Source: JALZMG01 sp963844175 (GTDB lineage Bacteria; Actinomycetota; Acidimicrobiia; Acidimicrobiales; Ilumatobacteraceae). From it: DNA of 64,000 nucleotides. The notes under the pieces are model-generated. The model was not told the origin of the DNA. It worked only from the letters and a program-made list of their open reading frames with translations, and did not search any database. The stretch spans positions 1 through 64,000 of the forward strand of contig CAWJNE010000003.1 of assembly GCA_963844175.1 (NCBI GenBank), written 5' to 3'. Positions 44,371-54,065 of this stretch are shown here, piece after piece (the stretch's first letter is position 1; every line of letters starts with the position of its first letter). The position numbers and the translations under genes were made by a program.

Positions 44371-45317
44371 GAGACCACCTCGGCCGGCGCGTCGACGAAC
44401 CCGACCAACCGGATCTCGCTGCGCAACCGGTAGCCCAGCTCGTCGGCGACGCGCTGGCGGACCGCTTCCATCACGGCGCGGACGTCGGCCGCTCGGCCGC
44501 CCTCGTCGGCCTGGATGAAGTTGGCGTGCTTCTCCGAGACCCAGGCCGTCCCGACGCGCATCCCGCGCAGCCCGAGCTGGTCGACCAAGAGCCCTGCGCT
44601 GACTTCCCCGGGGACGGGGTTGACGAAGACCGAGCCGGCGTTCTGGCCACCCGGCTGATGCTCACGACGCCACCGGACGATCTCGGTGATCGCCGCCTCG
44701 GACGCCGTCCGGTCACCGGCATGCAGGCCGAGGCGCACGTCCAGGACGACGTGTGCCTCGTCCAGGTCGGAGCCGCGGAAGCGCAGGCCGAGTCGTTCGA
44801 CGGGCCAGGTCTCGGGTGCCGGGGCGGCGGCGCGCAGGTCGACCAGGGTGACGTCGAGGACGCACGCCGCCATGTCGGAGCCGTGCCCGCCGGCGTTCAT
44901 CCGCACGGCGCCGCCGACCGAGCCGGGAACGCCGACGGCCCACTCGAAGCCCGTCAGCCCGGCTGCGGCGGTGCGGCGGGCGAGCGTCGGCAGCGCGACA
45001 GCGCCACCGGCACGCACCACGTCCCCGTCGAGGACCTCGATGTCGGCGGCCAGGTCGGCCACGCTGACGGCGATTCCGGGAAAGCCGGTGTCGGCGACGA
45101 GCAGGTTCGAGCCGCGACCGACGACCAGCACCGGCAACCCCGAAGCGGCCCGGGCCGCGCCGACCAGTGCGAGCTCGGCGACCGTGCGCGGCCGGGCCAG
45201 CAACGCCGCCGGGCCACCGACTCGGTAGGTCGTCAGCGGGCCGAGCGGCTGGTCGCGCGTGGCCACCGGGCCGAGGATCTCCGCCGCCGCCTCGACGGCC
45301 GGCACCGTCACCGCCAT
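44367..45317 (-). CDS. murB: UDP-N-acetylenolpyruvoylglucosamine reductase
   Basis: A 316-residue FAD enzyme making UDP-MurNAc. LTTYRVGGPAALLARP begins the FAD domain; VVGRGSNLLVADTGFPG, VGVPGSVGGAVRMNAGGHG, the catalytic serine in NAGSVFVNP and WVSEKHANFIQ are all present. The ATG overlaps the murC stop by one base and the stop overlaps ftsQ. The order murC-murB-ftsQ-ftsZ is standard. Confidence 0.95.
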   Translation of the reverse strand: MAVTVPAVEAAAEILGPVATRDQPLGPLTTYRVGGPAALLARPRTVAELALVGAARAASGLPVLVVGRGSNLLVADTGFPGIAVSVADLAADIEVLDGDVVRAGGAVALPTLARRTAAAGLTGFEWAVGVPGSVGGAVRMNAGGHGSDMAACVLDVTLVDLRAAAPAPETWPVERLGLRFRGSDLDEAHVVLDVRLGLHAGDRTASEAAITEIVRWRREHQPGGQNAGSVFVNPVPGEVSAGLLVDQLGLRGMRVGTAWVSEKHANFIQADEGGRAADVRAVMEAVRQRVADELGYRLRSEIRLVGFVDAPAEVVS

Positions 45318-46747
45318 CACATCATCCGCCTCGCCGCCCGGCGGGCGAGCACCTCTTCGGGCAGCGTGGCGATGTCGCCGCAGCCCATCGAGATGCACAC
45401 GTCACCCGGGCCGGCCTCGCCGGCGAGGAAGGAGATGAGGTCCTCCCGGTGGGGCAGCCACACGATCCGGGTGTCGGGGTGGGCGTCGAGCACGGCGTCG
45501 ACGATCAGCTTGCTCGTGACCCCGGGGATCGGCGTGGTGCCCGAGGCGTAGATGTCGGCGATCGCCACGACGTCGGCCCCGACGAACGCATCGGCGAAGT
45601 CACGGGACATCGACTCGACGCGGGCGTAACGGTTGGGTTGGAAGGCCACGATGACGCGCTGCCAGCCGTCTCCGCTGTCGCGGGCCGCGGCGATGACGGC
45701 CGAGATCTCTCCCGGTAGGTGCCCGTAGTCGTCGACGAACGTGGCCCCGGCATCGACACCGCGGATGTCGAAGCGCCGGCCGACACCACCGAAGCGTTCG
45801 AGGGCGCGGGCGCAGGCGTCGAACGGCACCCCGATGGCCATGGCCATGGCGATGGCGCCGAGAGCGTTCTGCACGTTGTGCCGGCCACGCAACGGGAGGG
45901 CGACCGATCCGAGCTGCTCGTAGTGGTCGCCCGCCCGGCACTCGACGGCGAAGTGGAACGAGCCCCGGTCGGCATAGACGTCGACGGCGCGCACGTCGGC
46001 GTCGACCGACAGGCCGTACGTGATGGCGTCGTGGGCGGCGGCCAGCTGGCGCGCCGAGGGTTCGTCGACCCCGACCACCTTGGCCCCCGGCACCTGCGCC
46101 AGGAAGATGTCGAAGCTGTCGACGATCGCCTCGGGCGTGCCGAAGTGGTCGAGGTGGTCGACCTCGACGTTGGTCAGAATGGTGGCGGCCAGCGGGAGCG
46201 CCAGGTGCGTGCCGTCGCTCTCGTCGGCCTCGACCACGAGCCACTCGGCACCGGTCCACTGGGCGCCGGTGCCGGCGTCGTTGACGTCCCCACCGACGAC
46301 GAAGCTGGGGGCCAGCCCACCCTCGGCGAGCATGAGCATGAGCATGGACGTCGTGGTGGTCTTGCCGTGGGTGCCGGCGACGGCGATCGCTCGAGCGCAG
46401 GCGCAGATCGACGCCAACATGCCGGCTCGGCGCATGGCCAGCACACCTCGGTCGTGGGCCGCCCGCCACTCGATGTTCGTCTCGGGGATGGCCGTCGAGG
46501 CGACGACGGCGTCGCACCCGTCCACGACATCGGGGTCGTGACCGACCCGCACGACCACGCCGGCGGCGCGCACCCGGTCCAGCGACGGCTGCTCGCGCAG
46601 GTCGCTGCCCGACACCCGGTGCCCCATCTCGGCGAGGGCGATGGCGATGGCGCTCATCCCCGGTCCGCCGACCCCGATGACGTGCAGGCGCAGGGGCCGC
46701 GAGAGGTCGAGCGGGGGCGCTGGAGGAGCAGGGACGACGGCGGTCAC
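45317..46747 (-). CDS. murC: UDP-N-acetylmuramate:L-alanine ligase
   Basis: A 476-residue Mur ligase adding the first amino acid. LHVIGVGGPGMSAIAIALAE is the N-terminal nucleotide fold, AVAGTHGKTTTTSML the ATP loop and LRGRHNVQNALGAIAMA the C-domain junction. The usual DDYAHHPTEI is FVDDYGHLPGEI, a variation in a well-conserved stretch. A TAACCT box ends 11 bases before the GTG, so murC seems to start a new transcript where murG would normally be. Confidence 0.95.
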   Translation of the reverse strand: MTAVVPAPPAPPLDLSRPLRLHVIGVGGPGMSAIAIALAEMGHRVSGSDLREQPSLDRVRAAGVVVRVGHDPDVVDGCDAVVASTAIPETNIEWRAAHDRGVLAMRRAGMLASICACARAIAVAGTHGKTTTTSMLMLMLAEGGLAPSFVVGGDVNDAGTGAQWTGAEWLVVEADESDGTHLALPLAATILTNVEVDHLDHFGTPEAIVDSFDIFLAQVPGAKVVGVDEPSARQLAAAHDAITYGLSVDADVRAVDVYADRGSFHFAVECRAGDHYEQLGSVALPLRGRHNVQNALGAIAMAMAIGVPFDACARALERFGGVGRRFDIRGVDAGATFVDDYGHLPGEISAVIAAARDSGDGWQRVIVAFQPNRYARVESMSRDFADAFVGADVVAIADIYASGTTPIPGVTSKLIVDAVLDAHPDTRIVWLPHREDLISFLAGEAGPGDVCISMGCGDIATLPEEVLARRAARRMM

Positions 46748-46757
46748 GGTGGCCGCC

Positions 46758-46763
46758 AGGTTA
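46758..46763 (-). promoter_or_regulatory. -10 box of murC
   Basis: TAACCT on the minus strand in the 63-base gap between ftsW and murC, with 10 bases before the murC start. No other clear promoter is seen between mraZ and murC. Confidence 0.45.
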
Positions 46764-46810
46764 GGAGTCGCCGGCCGACGACGAACGGCATCCGACGGGT
46801 TGCAACGCCG

Positions 46811-48109
46811 CTAGCGCGCTTGGCGGGCGACGTTGAGCAGCAGGCCGGCGGCGGTCATCGAGACGAACAGCGACGACCCACCGGCGGAGAAGAACGGCAG
46901 GGTCAGACCGGTGACCGGCATCAGGCCGGTCACGCCGCCCAGGTTGACGACGGCCTGGGCCCCGAACCACGCCGTGATGCCGCCGGCGAGGAGCATGCCG
47001 AACCGGTCCGGTGCGGCGAGCGCCGCCTGCACCCCGAACCAGGTCAGCAACATGAACCCGCCGACGACGGCCACCGCTCCGATCAGACCGAGCTCGTCGG
47101 CGATGACGGCGAAGATGAAGTCGCTGTGGGCCAGCGGCAGGTAGCCGAGCTTGCCGTTGCCGCCGCCGACGCCGGAGCCGGTCAGCCCACCGTCGGCGAT
47201 GGCCAGGAACCCCTGGTAGGTCTGGTACGAGAGCTCGTCGCGGTGGCCGGTGATGTCGAGGAACGCCGTGAAGCGCTGGTAGCGGAAGGCGCTCGACAGG
47301 ACGAAGCCGACCGCCGCCACGGTGGCCATGCCCGCCGTCATCAGCATCGGCGACAACGGGACGCCGCCGATGAACGCCACCGACAGCACGATCGTGCACA
47401 TCACGATCGCCGACCCGAGGTCCTGCTGGGCCAGGCAGGCACCAGCCGTGATCATGGCCAGGAAGGCGATCGGCGGCAGGCTGCGGCGCACGTCGGAGAG
47501 CTGTTCGGGGCGCCTGACGAGCAAGCTCGTCGTGGCGATCACGACGGCCAGCTTGAGGAACTCCGAGGGCTGGAAGCTGAACTCGCCGAGTGCCACCCAG
47601 GCTCGGGCGTCGTTGACCTCGGCGCCGATGCCCGGCACGAACGGCAGCAGCATCGCCGCCAGCCCGACCACCAGGCCCGGAACAGCGAGTCGACGCAGCC
47701 ATTGCAGGTGCACCCGCAACGCGAGGAGCAGGCCGACCAACCCGAGCACCGCCCACGTCAGCTGGCGATTGAAGATCCCGTAGGGGCTGTTGCCGCGGTT
47801 GGACTCGACGGTCGCCGACGCCGACAGCACCATCACGAGACCGAGCATCACGAACATGGCCACGACGACGGCGATGACGTAGTAGCAGATCGGTGCCGGC
47901 CCGCGCTGGACGAACCACATCGACGGGCGTGGCTCGCGCGCCCGCCGCAGCTTCGGCATCGGCCGGCGCACGGGCACGTTGTCGGCGCCGCCGTGCAGCC
48001 GCTCCAGCGCCTTTCGCCGGCGGTCCTTGAGTCGGGGCTTGGTCGTCCGCCCGGGCCACGTGACGTCCCGGCGGGAGCGGTCGCGCCCGGCGCGCAGACT
48101 TGCGGTCAT
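46811..48109 (-). CDS. ftsW: Peptidoglycan polymerase FtsW
   Basis: A 432-residue SEDS protein that polymerises septal glycan. After a basic N-terminal tail come about ten membrane segments; the conserved sites are in FSFQPSEFLKLAVVIATTSL, GACLAQQDLGSAIVM, KLGYLPLAHSDFIFAVIADE and GLTLPFFSAGGSSLF. The ATG at 48109 overlaps the murD stop as ATGA. murG should follow but does not. Confidence 0.94.
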   Translation of the reverse strand: MTASLRAGRDRSRRDVTWPGRTTKPRLKDRRRKALERLHGGADNVPVRRPMPKLRRAREPRPSMWFVQRGPAPICYYVIAVVVAMFVMLGLVMVLSASATVESNRGNSPYGIFNRQLTWAVLGLVGLLLALRVHLQWLRRLAVPGLVVGLAAMLLPFVPGIGAEVNDARAWVALGEFSFQPSEFLKLAVVIATTSLLVRRPEQLSDVRRSLPPIAFLAMITAGACLAQQDLGSAIVMCTIVLSVAFIGGVPLSPMLMTAGMATVAAVGFVLSSAFRYQRFTAFLDITGHRDELSYQTYQGFLAIADGGLTGSGVGGGNGKLGYLPLAHSDFIFAVIADELGLIGAVAVVGGFMLLTWFGVQAALAAPDRFGMLLAGGITAWFGAQAVVNLGGVTGLMPVTGLTLPFFSAGGSSLFVSMTAAGLLLNVARQAR

Positions 48110-49441
48110 CGGGCTGCTCCCATCAGTCGGGCGTGGACGAGGCGCCGGAAGTCGTCGCCGCGCTCGGGGTACCCGCCATCGGGATACCAGTCGAAGCTGG
48201 CGCACCCCGGTGACAGCAGGACCACATCGCCGGGGCGGGCGGCCTCGCCGGCCCGCTGGACGGCGTCGAACATCGAGTCCGCGGCGATCACGGGCGACCC
48301 GGCGAACACGGCCTCGATGTCGCCGGCGGCGCGGCCGATGGCCACGACGGCCCGGATGCGGTGGCGCTCGGCGGCCATCGGCGAGAGGTCGAGCCCCTTG
48401 TTCAGACCACCGGCGATCAGCACGACGTGGTCGAACGCCCGGATCGCCGTCGAAGCCGCATGTGGCGTCGTCGCCTTCGAATCGTTGTACCAGCTGACCC
48501 CGTCGGCGTCGCCGACGAGCTCGATGCGGTGCGGCGGCCCGCTGAAGGACGCCAGCCCGACGGCGACGGCGTCGGCGCCCACCAACTTCGACTCGAGCAC
48601 GAGTGCGGCGGCGCACAGCCCGTTCGTCACATCGTGGGGAAGCGCCCGACGCAGGCTGCCGACCGTTCCGAACGCACCGTGCGGCCCGCGTAGCTCGCCA
48701 GCCGGGGACACGTCGTAGTCGGCGTCGTGCCACCCGAACGTGCGCCGCGTCCCAGGGGCGGCGGCCAGGTGGCGCATCACCGTCGGATCGGCGGCGGCAC
48801 CGATGGCGATGTCCGTGTCGCGCTGCTGGGCGAAGAGCCGGGCCTTGGCCGCCTCGTAGGTGGCGACCGACCGGTGCCAGTTGAGGTGGTCGGGGGCGAA
48901 GTTGATCCACGCCGCGACCTCGCCGCGGAACGTCGCCGCGGTGGCCAGACGGTGGTTCGTGCACTCGACGACGAAGACGTCGAGGTCGTCCCGATCGACC
49001 GCTTCGACGAGCGGGACCTCAGTGTTGCCGCTGGCCACCGTGCGCACGCCCCCTGCCTCGAGCATCTCGACCGCCCACAGCGTCGTCGACGTCTTCCCAT
49101 CCGTCCCCGTCACGGCGAGCATCGGCCTCGGCCCAGCCGGGACGCTCCTGCTCCCAGCGGTAGGCGATCTCGATCTCGCTGCGCAAGGGCCGCCCGGCGG
49201 CGGCGGCGGCGGCGAAGACAGCATGCGACTCCGGCACTCCGGGCGCCGGCACCACGACCGACGACGACCGCACCAGCGCGTCGAGCTCGGCCGCACCGGG
49301 GGCGATCACCAGCTCGACGCCGAGCGATCGAGCCAGCTCGTGGCGCGCCGCGGTCGACGTGTCGTCGACGGCGACGACCTCGATCCCCCGCCGGGTCAGC
49401 GCCCGCACGACGGCCGCGTTGGCGATGGCCAGCCCGTACAC
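48106..49441 (-). CDS. murD: UDP-N-acetylmuramoylalanine:D-glutamate ligase, frameshifted
   Basis: Adds D-glutamate to the peptide stem. The N-terminal domain (YGLAIANAAVVRALTRRGIE to SEIEIAYRWEQERPG) is in the frame from GTG 49441. The ATP loop MLAVTGTDGKTSTTLWAVEM and the rest, with FAPDHLNWHRSVATYEAAKA and SWYNDSKATTPHAA, are in the next frame, ending at 48106. The join is near 49130-49140, where one base is off. The gene is essential and the two halves are complete, so a sequence error is likely. Neighbours are mraY and ftsW. Confidence 0.92.
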
Positions 49442-49471
49442 CAGGTACCGCTCACCGTGCGAGCGACGCCA

Positions 49472-50518
49472 TCAGCTCGTGATCCTGGTGAAGTCGGCGA
49501 TGAAGAGGCCGAGGGCGGCGGCGACGCAGGTGGCGGAGATCAGCCAGAAGCGGATGATCACGGTCGTCTCGGGCCAGCCGAGCAGCTCGAAGTGGTGGTG
49601 CACCGGCGACATCCGGAACAGCCGCTTCTTGCGACCGCTGGCCTTGAACACACCCATCTGCAGGGCCACGGACCCGGCTTCCATCACGTTCAACCCGCAG
49701 ATCAGCAGCAGCAGCAGCTGGGTGTCGAGGGTCAGCGCGAGCAGCGCCAACGCCGCGCCGATGCCCAGCGCGCCGACGTCGCCCATGATGATGCGCGCCG
49801 GCGCCGCGTTGTACCAGAGGAAGCCCATGCAGGCCCCGGCGAACCCGGCGGCGAGGACGGTCATGTCGAGCGGGTTGACGGCGTCCCCGTAGATGGCCGG
49901 GTTCCGGAACGACCAGAACCCGATGATCATGAACGCCCCGAACCCCATCAGCGCCGAGCCGCCGGCCAACCCGTCGAGCCCGTCGGTCACGTTGACGGCG
50001 TTGGTCGTCGCCCAGATGATCAACCCCGCAAAGAGGATCCACACCACGGTCGGGGGCTGCCAGCCGGGGAGGTCGGCCCGGGTCAGCGAGATCGTCTCGG
50101 CGATTCCGGTCCCGGCGACCAACCACCAGGCGATGCCGAAGCTGATGAGCATCGTGATGTAGTTCTTCTGCTTCCAGAAGATCCCGCGGTTGTGCCGCTT
50201 GCGCACCTTGATGTAGTCGTCCAGGAAGCCCATCAGCGCCATCGCCAGGATCCCCACCCAGACGATCGCCGCCTGGTCGGAGAACGGCAGCCCGCGGCGC
50301 ACGTGCGCCACGACCCAGCCGATGAACGCGGCGACGAGGATGGCGATGCCGCCCATCGTGGGCGTGCCCTGCTTGGACATGTGGTGCTCGGGGCCGAGGT
50401 CCTCCTTGCCGAGGATCGGCTGACCGAGCCCGCGCACGCGGAACGCCGAGATCAGCGCCCTGGTGGTGATCAACGAGACCACGCCGGCGACGATCCCGGC
50501 GATCATCACGGCGATCAC
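49472..50518 (-). CDS. mraY: Phospho-N-acetylmuramoyl-pentapeptide transferase
   Basis: A 348-residue membrane enzyme making lipid I. GTPTMGGIAILVAAFIGW, the aspartate pair in FLDDYIKVRKRHNRG, NAVNVTDGLDGLAGGSALM and the loop SPVHHHFELLGWPETTVIIR are all intact. The GTG start overlaps the murE stop as GTGA, which leaves no room for murF, normally the gene between them. Confidence 0.96.
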   Translation of the reverse strand: MIAVMIAGIVAGVVSLITTRALISAFRVRGLGQPILGKEDLGPEHHMSKQGTPTMGGIAILVAAFIGWVVAHVRRGLPFSDQAAIVWVGILAMALMGFLDDYIKVRKRHNRGIFWKQKNYITMLISFGIAWWLVAGTGIAETISLTRADLPGWQPPTVVWILFAGLIIWATTNAVNVTDGLDGLAGGSALMGFGAFMIIGFWSFRNPAIYGDAVNPLDMTVLAAGFAGACMGFLWYNAAPARIIMGDVGALGIGAALALLALTLDTQLLLLLICGLNVMEAGSVALQMGVFKASGRKKRLFRMSPVHHHFELLGWPETTVIIRFWLISATCVAAALGLFIADFTRITS

Positions 50519-51960
50519 GGGCGGGCCTCCAGGACTCGCCGGGCGACGGCGCGGTCGTCGAAGGGCAGCACCCGGTCACCGATGAGCTGGGTGGTCTCGT
50601 GGCCCTTGCCGGCGATGACCACCACGTCGCCGTCCGCGGCGGCCTCGATGGCCAGGGCGATCGCCGCCGCCCGATCGGCCTCGACGTCCACCACCGCGAC
50701 CGACGTGGACGGATCGCTGGCCTGATCGATCCCGGCCAGCACGGCCGAGATGATGGCGGCGGGGTCCTCGGATCGCGGGTTGTCAGATGTCACCACGACG
50801 TGATCGGCCAGGCGGGCGGCGACGGCGCCCATCTGCGGCCGCTTCCCCTGGTCCCGGTCGCCGCCGCACCCGAACACGACGAGGACGCGGCCGGTGGCGA
50901 CGCGCCGAGCGGCGACCAGCACCTGCTCCAGGGAGTCGGGCGTGTGGGCGTAGTCGACGATCACCGTTGGGGCGGTGGTCGTCCCGACGCGCTCGAACCG
51001 GCCGGGGACGGCGTCGACGCTCGCCAGCCCGTCGGCGATGGCGTCGAGCCCGACGCCGAGCGTCGCCGCCGTGGTCGCCGCGGCGATCGAGTTCATCACG
51101 TTGAACGGACCACCGAGCGGGACCTCCATGCGCCGGCCCCGCCAGGTGAAGGCATGGCGGCTGGCGTCGACGTGGACATCGTCGGCGTCGGCGATCGAGA
51201 ACGGGACGACGTCGATCGGTGCGGCGTCGGCGAGCAGCCGGCCGTGCGGATCGTCGACGTTGGACACGCCGATGTCGGCCAGCTCCGGCGAGAAGAGCCG
51301 GGCCTTCGCCCGGAAGTACTCCTCGATGGTGCCGTGCAGATCGAGGTGGTCGGTGCCGAGGTTGGTGAACACCGCTGCGGCGAAGCGCGTGCCGTCGGCT
51401 CGGTTGAGGGCCAGGGCATGGGACGAGACCTCCATCACGACGGCGGTCGTGCCCTCGTCACGAGCGGCGGCCAGCCGTGCCTGCAGCTCGGGCGCCTCCG
51501 GCGTGGTGTGGGTGCCGGTCAGCGTCCCGATCACGCCCGTCACCCGGCCATCGGCGCGCAGGATCGACGCCAGGAGCTGCGACGTCGTGGTCTTGCCGTT
51601 CGTGCCGGTGATGCCGACGATCGTCAGCGCGGCGCTCGGCGTGCCGTAGACCAGGGCGGCGATCGGACCGAGCGCCCGACGGGTGTCGTCGACCACGACC
51701 TGCGGCACGTCGAGGGCGACCTCGTGGTCGACGAGGAGCGCCGCCGCGCCGGCGGCCACGGCGGCGGCGGCGTGGGTGTGGCCGTCGTGGTGGGCGCCGC
51801 GCAAACAGGCGAAGAGCATCCCCGGCTCGACGAGCCGGGAGTCGTGGGTGACGCCGACGACAGCGGTGCCGGCGTCACCGACGGTGCGGACGCGCGGGCC
51901 GAGCGCGTCGGCGAACGCTCCGAGCGGAAGCCCCTCGCGCACGGCGCCCGCGGGGGTCAC
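50515..51960 (-). CDS. murE: UDP-MurNAc-tripeptide synthetase
   Basis: A 481-residue Mur ligase. VGITGTNGKTTTSQLLASIL is the ATP loop and the C-terminal VVTSDNPRSEDPAAII carries DNPR, the signature for meso-diaminopimelate as the third residue, so the wall is probably of the mDAP type. It overlaps ftsI upstream and mraY downstream. It is one Mur ligase only, not a MurE-MurF fusion, judging by length. Confidence 0.95.
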   Translation of the reverse strand: MTPAGAVREGLPLGAFADALGPRVRTVGDAGTAVVGVTHDSRLVEPGMLFACLRGAHHDGHTHAAAAVAAGAAALLVDHEVALDVPQVVVDDTRRALGPIAALVYGTPSAALTIVGITGTNGKTTTSQLLASILRADGRVTGVIGTLTGTHTTPEAPELQARLAAARDEGTTAVVMEVSSHALALNRADGTRFAAAVFTNLGTDHLDLHGTIEEYFRAKARLFSPELADIGVSNVDDPHGRLLADAAPIDVVPFSIADADDVHVDASRHAFTWRGRRMEVPLGGPFNVMNSIAAATTAATLGVGLDAIADGLASVDAVPGRFERVGTTTAPTVIVDYAHTPDSLEQVLVAARRVATGRVLVVFGCGGDRDQGKRPQMGAVAARLADHVVVTSDNPRSEDPAAIISAVLAGIDQASDPSTSVAVVDVEADRAAAIALAIEAAADGDVVVIAGKGHETTQLIGDRVLPFDDRAVARRVLEARP

Positions 51961-54062
51961 TCCGGGCAGCCCGTCGAACCCACGGGCGCCTGGATGCCGA
52001 GCTCATCGACCATCCGCGGCGCCAGGTCACGGAACACGGGGGCCGAGACGGTGCCGCCGAAGCGGTCCTCGGCGTCCGAGCGGACGTCGTCGATGGAGAT
52101 GAGGATCGTGACCTGCGGGTCCTCGGCGGGCAGGAACCCGACGAAGCTGACGTAGTAGTCCTTCGTGCCGTCTTCCTTGACGTACCCGCCGTTGGGCTGG
52201 GCGATGTAGCCCGTGCCGGTCTTGCCGGCGATCGAGAGCCCCGGCACCTGGGCCTGGCGGGCCGTGCCCCGACACACGACCTCCTTCATCATCAGCTGCA
52301 TCTGCTCGGCCACCTCGGGGCGCACCACCTCACGCGACTCGGAGGTTGGCGTCTCCGTCACCTCGCCGTCGGCGGCGACGGTGCCGGCGACGAGGCGCGG
52401 GGCGACGTACCGGCCGTCGTTGGCGATCACGTTGACCGCAGCGGCCAGCTGGATCGGGCTGCTGGCGATGTACTGGCCGTAGGCGACGGTGTACTTCTCG
52501 GTGCCCTCCCACGTCTCCCACGGGTGCAGGATCCCGGCCGACTCCTGCGGCCAGTCCAGGGCGGTGACCTCGCCGAAGCCGAACGCCCGCAGGTAGTCGT
52601 ACTGCTTGGCGAAGCCGATCGTCTCGGAGATGCTGATCGTGCCGATGTTCGACGACTCGACGAGGATGTCCTCGACGCTCATCACCTGGTCGTCGTGCGG
52701 CGCGGCGTCGCTCAGGAAGTCGCCGGCCTTCGTGTACTGCTTGCGCCAGGGCACCGTGAACTGGGTCTCCGGGGTCACCGTCCGCTCGTTCAGTGCACCG
52801 GCCACGGTGATCACCTTGCCGACCGAGCCCGGTTCGTAGGCGTCGACGGCGGTGTAGTTGCCCGTCGTGTTCTCGTAGACCCCGTCGTCGTTGATCCGCA
52901 CCGAGGCCATCGCCAGCAGGTCGCCGGTCTTGGAGTCCATCACCACGGCCTGGCCGCCACGTGCACCCGTGGCCGCGACGCGGTCCATCAACGCCTGCTC
53001 CACGGAGTACTGCACCGGCCCATCGATGGTCGTGATGATGTCCTGACCGGGCACCGGTTCGGCGGTCACCACCTGACTGCCAGGGATGGAGCGCCCGCCC
53101 GGCGCCACTTCCGTCGTCGACTCGCCCGGGTGTCCGCGCAGCAGGTCCTCGAACTTCAGCTCGAGTCCGGCCGTCCCGTTGCCGTCGATGTCGGTGCGCC
53201 CGATGATGCTGCGCGCCGTATCGCCGCCGGGCAGGATCCGCCGGTCTTCTGGGTAGATGGTGACGCCGGCCAGCTCCAGAGCTGCGAGCTGGTCCGCCTT
53301 GGCGATGTCGATCTGACGGGCGATGTAGACGAAGCCGCGCTCCTTGTCCTCCATCGCCGCCTGCAGCTCCAACCGGCGATCCCGGTCGAGGCCGAGCGTG
53401 CTGGCGAAGATCTCGGCCGTCCCGGCGGGATCCTCGACCTGGCGAGGGTTGACGGCCACGGTGCGCGCCGGAACCGACAGGGCGAGCTCGTCGCCGTTGC
53501 GATCGAAGATGGCGCCGCGCTGGGCCGGCAGCGTGCGGTCCCGCGTCCACTGGTCGGATGCCGACTCCCGCAGGTCGTCGCCCTGGACGGTCTGCAGCAG
53601 GCCCACCCTGACCAGGACGGCCAGGAGGACGCCGAGCATCACGACCAGCGCGATCAGTAGCCGCCGCCGCGGTTGGCCAGCGGTGAAGGCCGTGGCCAGC
53701 CGCGACCCGCGACGAGCCCCGAGTTGGCGGCGGGCCAGCCGGGCCCGGGTCCTGATGGAGCGCACAGGACGCGTCGCCCGCCGAGCGCCACCCGACCGTC
53801 GGGCGGTAGAGCCCCGCACCGCCACGGCGTGCGGCGGTGGGGCGGCGCGCCGGCGACCCGGCGGTCGGCTGCGACCGCTGGGTGGCGTGCGCGTGCGAGC
53901 CCGGCGGGCCGTCGGAGCCGGGGCGGATCGGCTCGACGGCCCGCCGTCACGCCGGGACGCCGGGGCAGTTCGGCGACTCGGCGGATGCTGGCGACGCCGG
54001 TCGGATCGCGGCGTCGGTGAGCGCTGGCCGGGGCGTCCCCGGTGCGGTCGGTCGGTGGTCAC
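51957..54062 (-). CDS. ftsI: Septal penicillin-binding protein FtsI (PBP3)
   Basis: A 701-residue class B transpeptidase. The first 130 residues are Arg/Pro/Ser-rich and cytoplasmic, longer than usual; one membrane segment follows (LLIALVVMLGVLLAVLV). The PBP dimer part includes QRGAIFDRNGDELALSV. Active-site motifs are SVGK (in AYEPGSVGKVITVAG), SSN (in ILVESSNIGT) and KTG (in SIAGKTGTGYI). The GTG start is 3 bases after the ftsL stop. Confidence 0.95.
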   Translation of the reverse strand: MTTDRPHRGRPGQRSPTPRSDRRRQHPPSRRTAPASRRDGGPSSRSAPAPTARRARTRTPPSGRSRPPGRRRAAPPPHAVAVRGSTARRSGGARRATRPVRSIRTRARLARRQLGARRGSRLATAFTAGQPRRRLLIALVVMLGVLLAVLVRVGLLQTVQGDDLRESASDQWTRDRTLPAQRGAIFDRNGDELALSVPARTVAVNPRQVEDPAGTAEIFASTLGLDRDRRLELQAAMEDKERGFVYIARQIDIAKADQLAALELAGVTIYPEDRRILPGGDTARSIIGRTDIDGNGTAGLELKFEDLLRGHPGESTTEVAPGGRSIPGSQVVTAEPVPGQDIITTIDGPVQYSVEQALMDRVAATGARGGQAVVMDSKTGDLLAMASVRINDDGVYENTTGNYTAVDAYEPGSVGKVITVAGALNERTVTPETQFTVPWRKQYTKAGDFLSDAAPHDDQVMSVEDILVESSNIGTISISETIGFAKQYDYLRAFGFGEVTALDWPQESAGILHPWETWEGTEKYTVAYGQYIASSPIQLAAAVNVIANDGRYVAPRLVAGTVAADGEVTETPTSESREVVRPEVAEQMQLMMKEVVCRGTARQAQVPGLSIAGKTGTGYIAQPNGGYVKEDGTKDYYVSFVGFLPAEDPQVTILISIDDVRSDAEDRFGGTVSAPVFRDLAPRMVDELGIQAPVGSTGCPE

Positions 54063-54065
54063 GCG

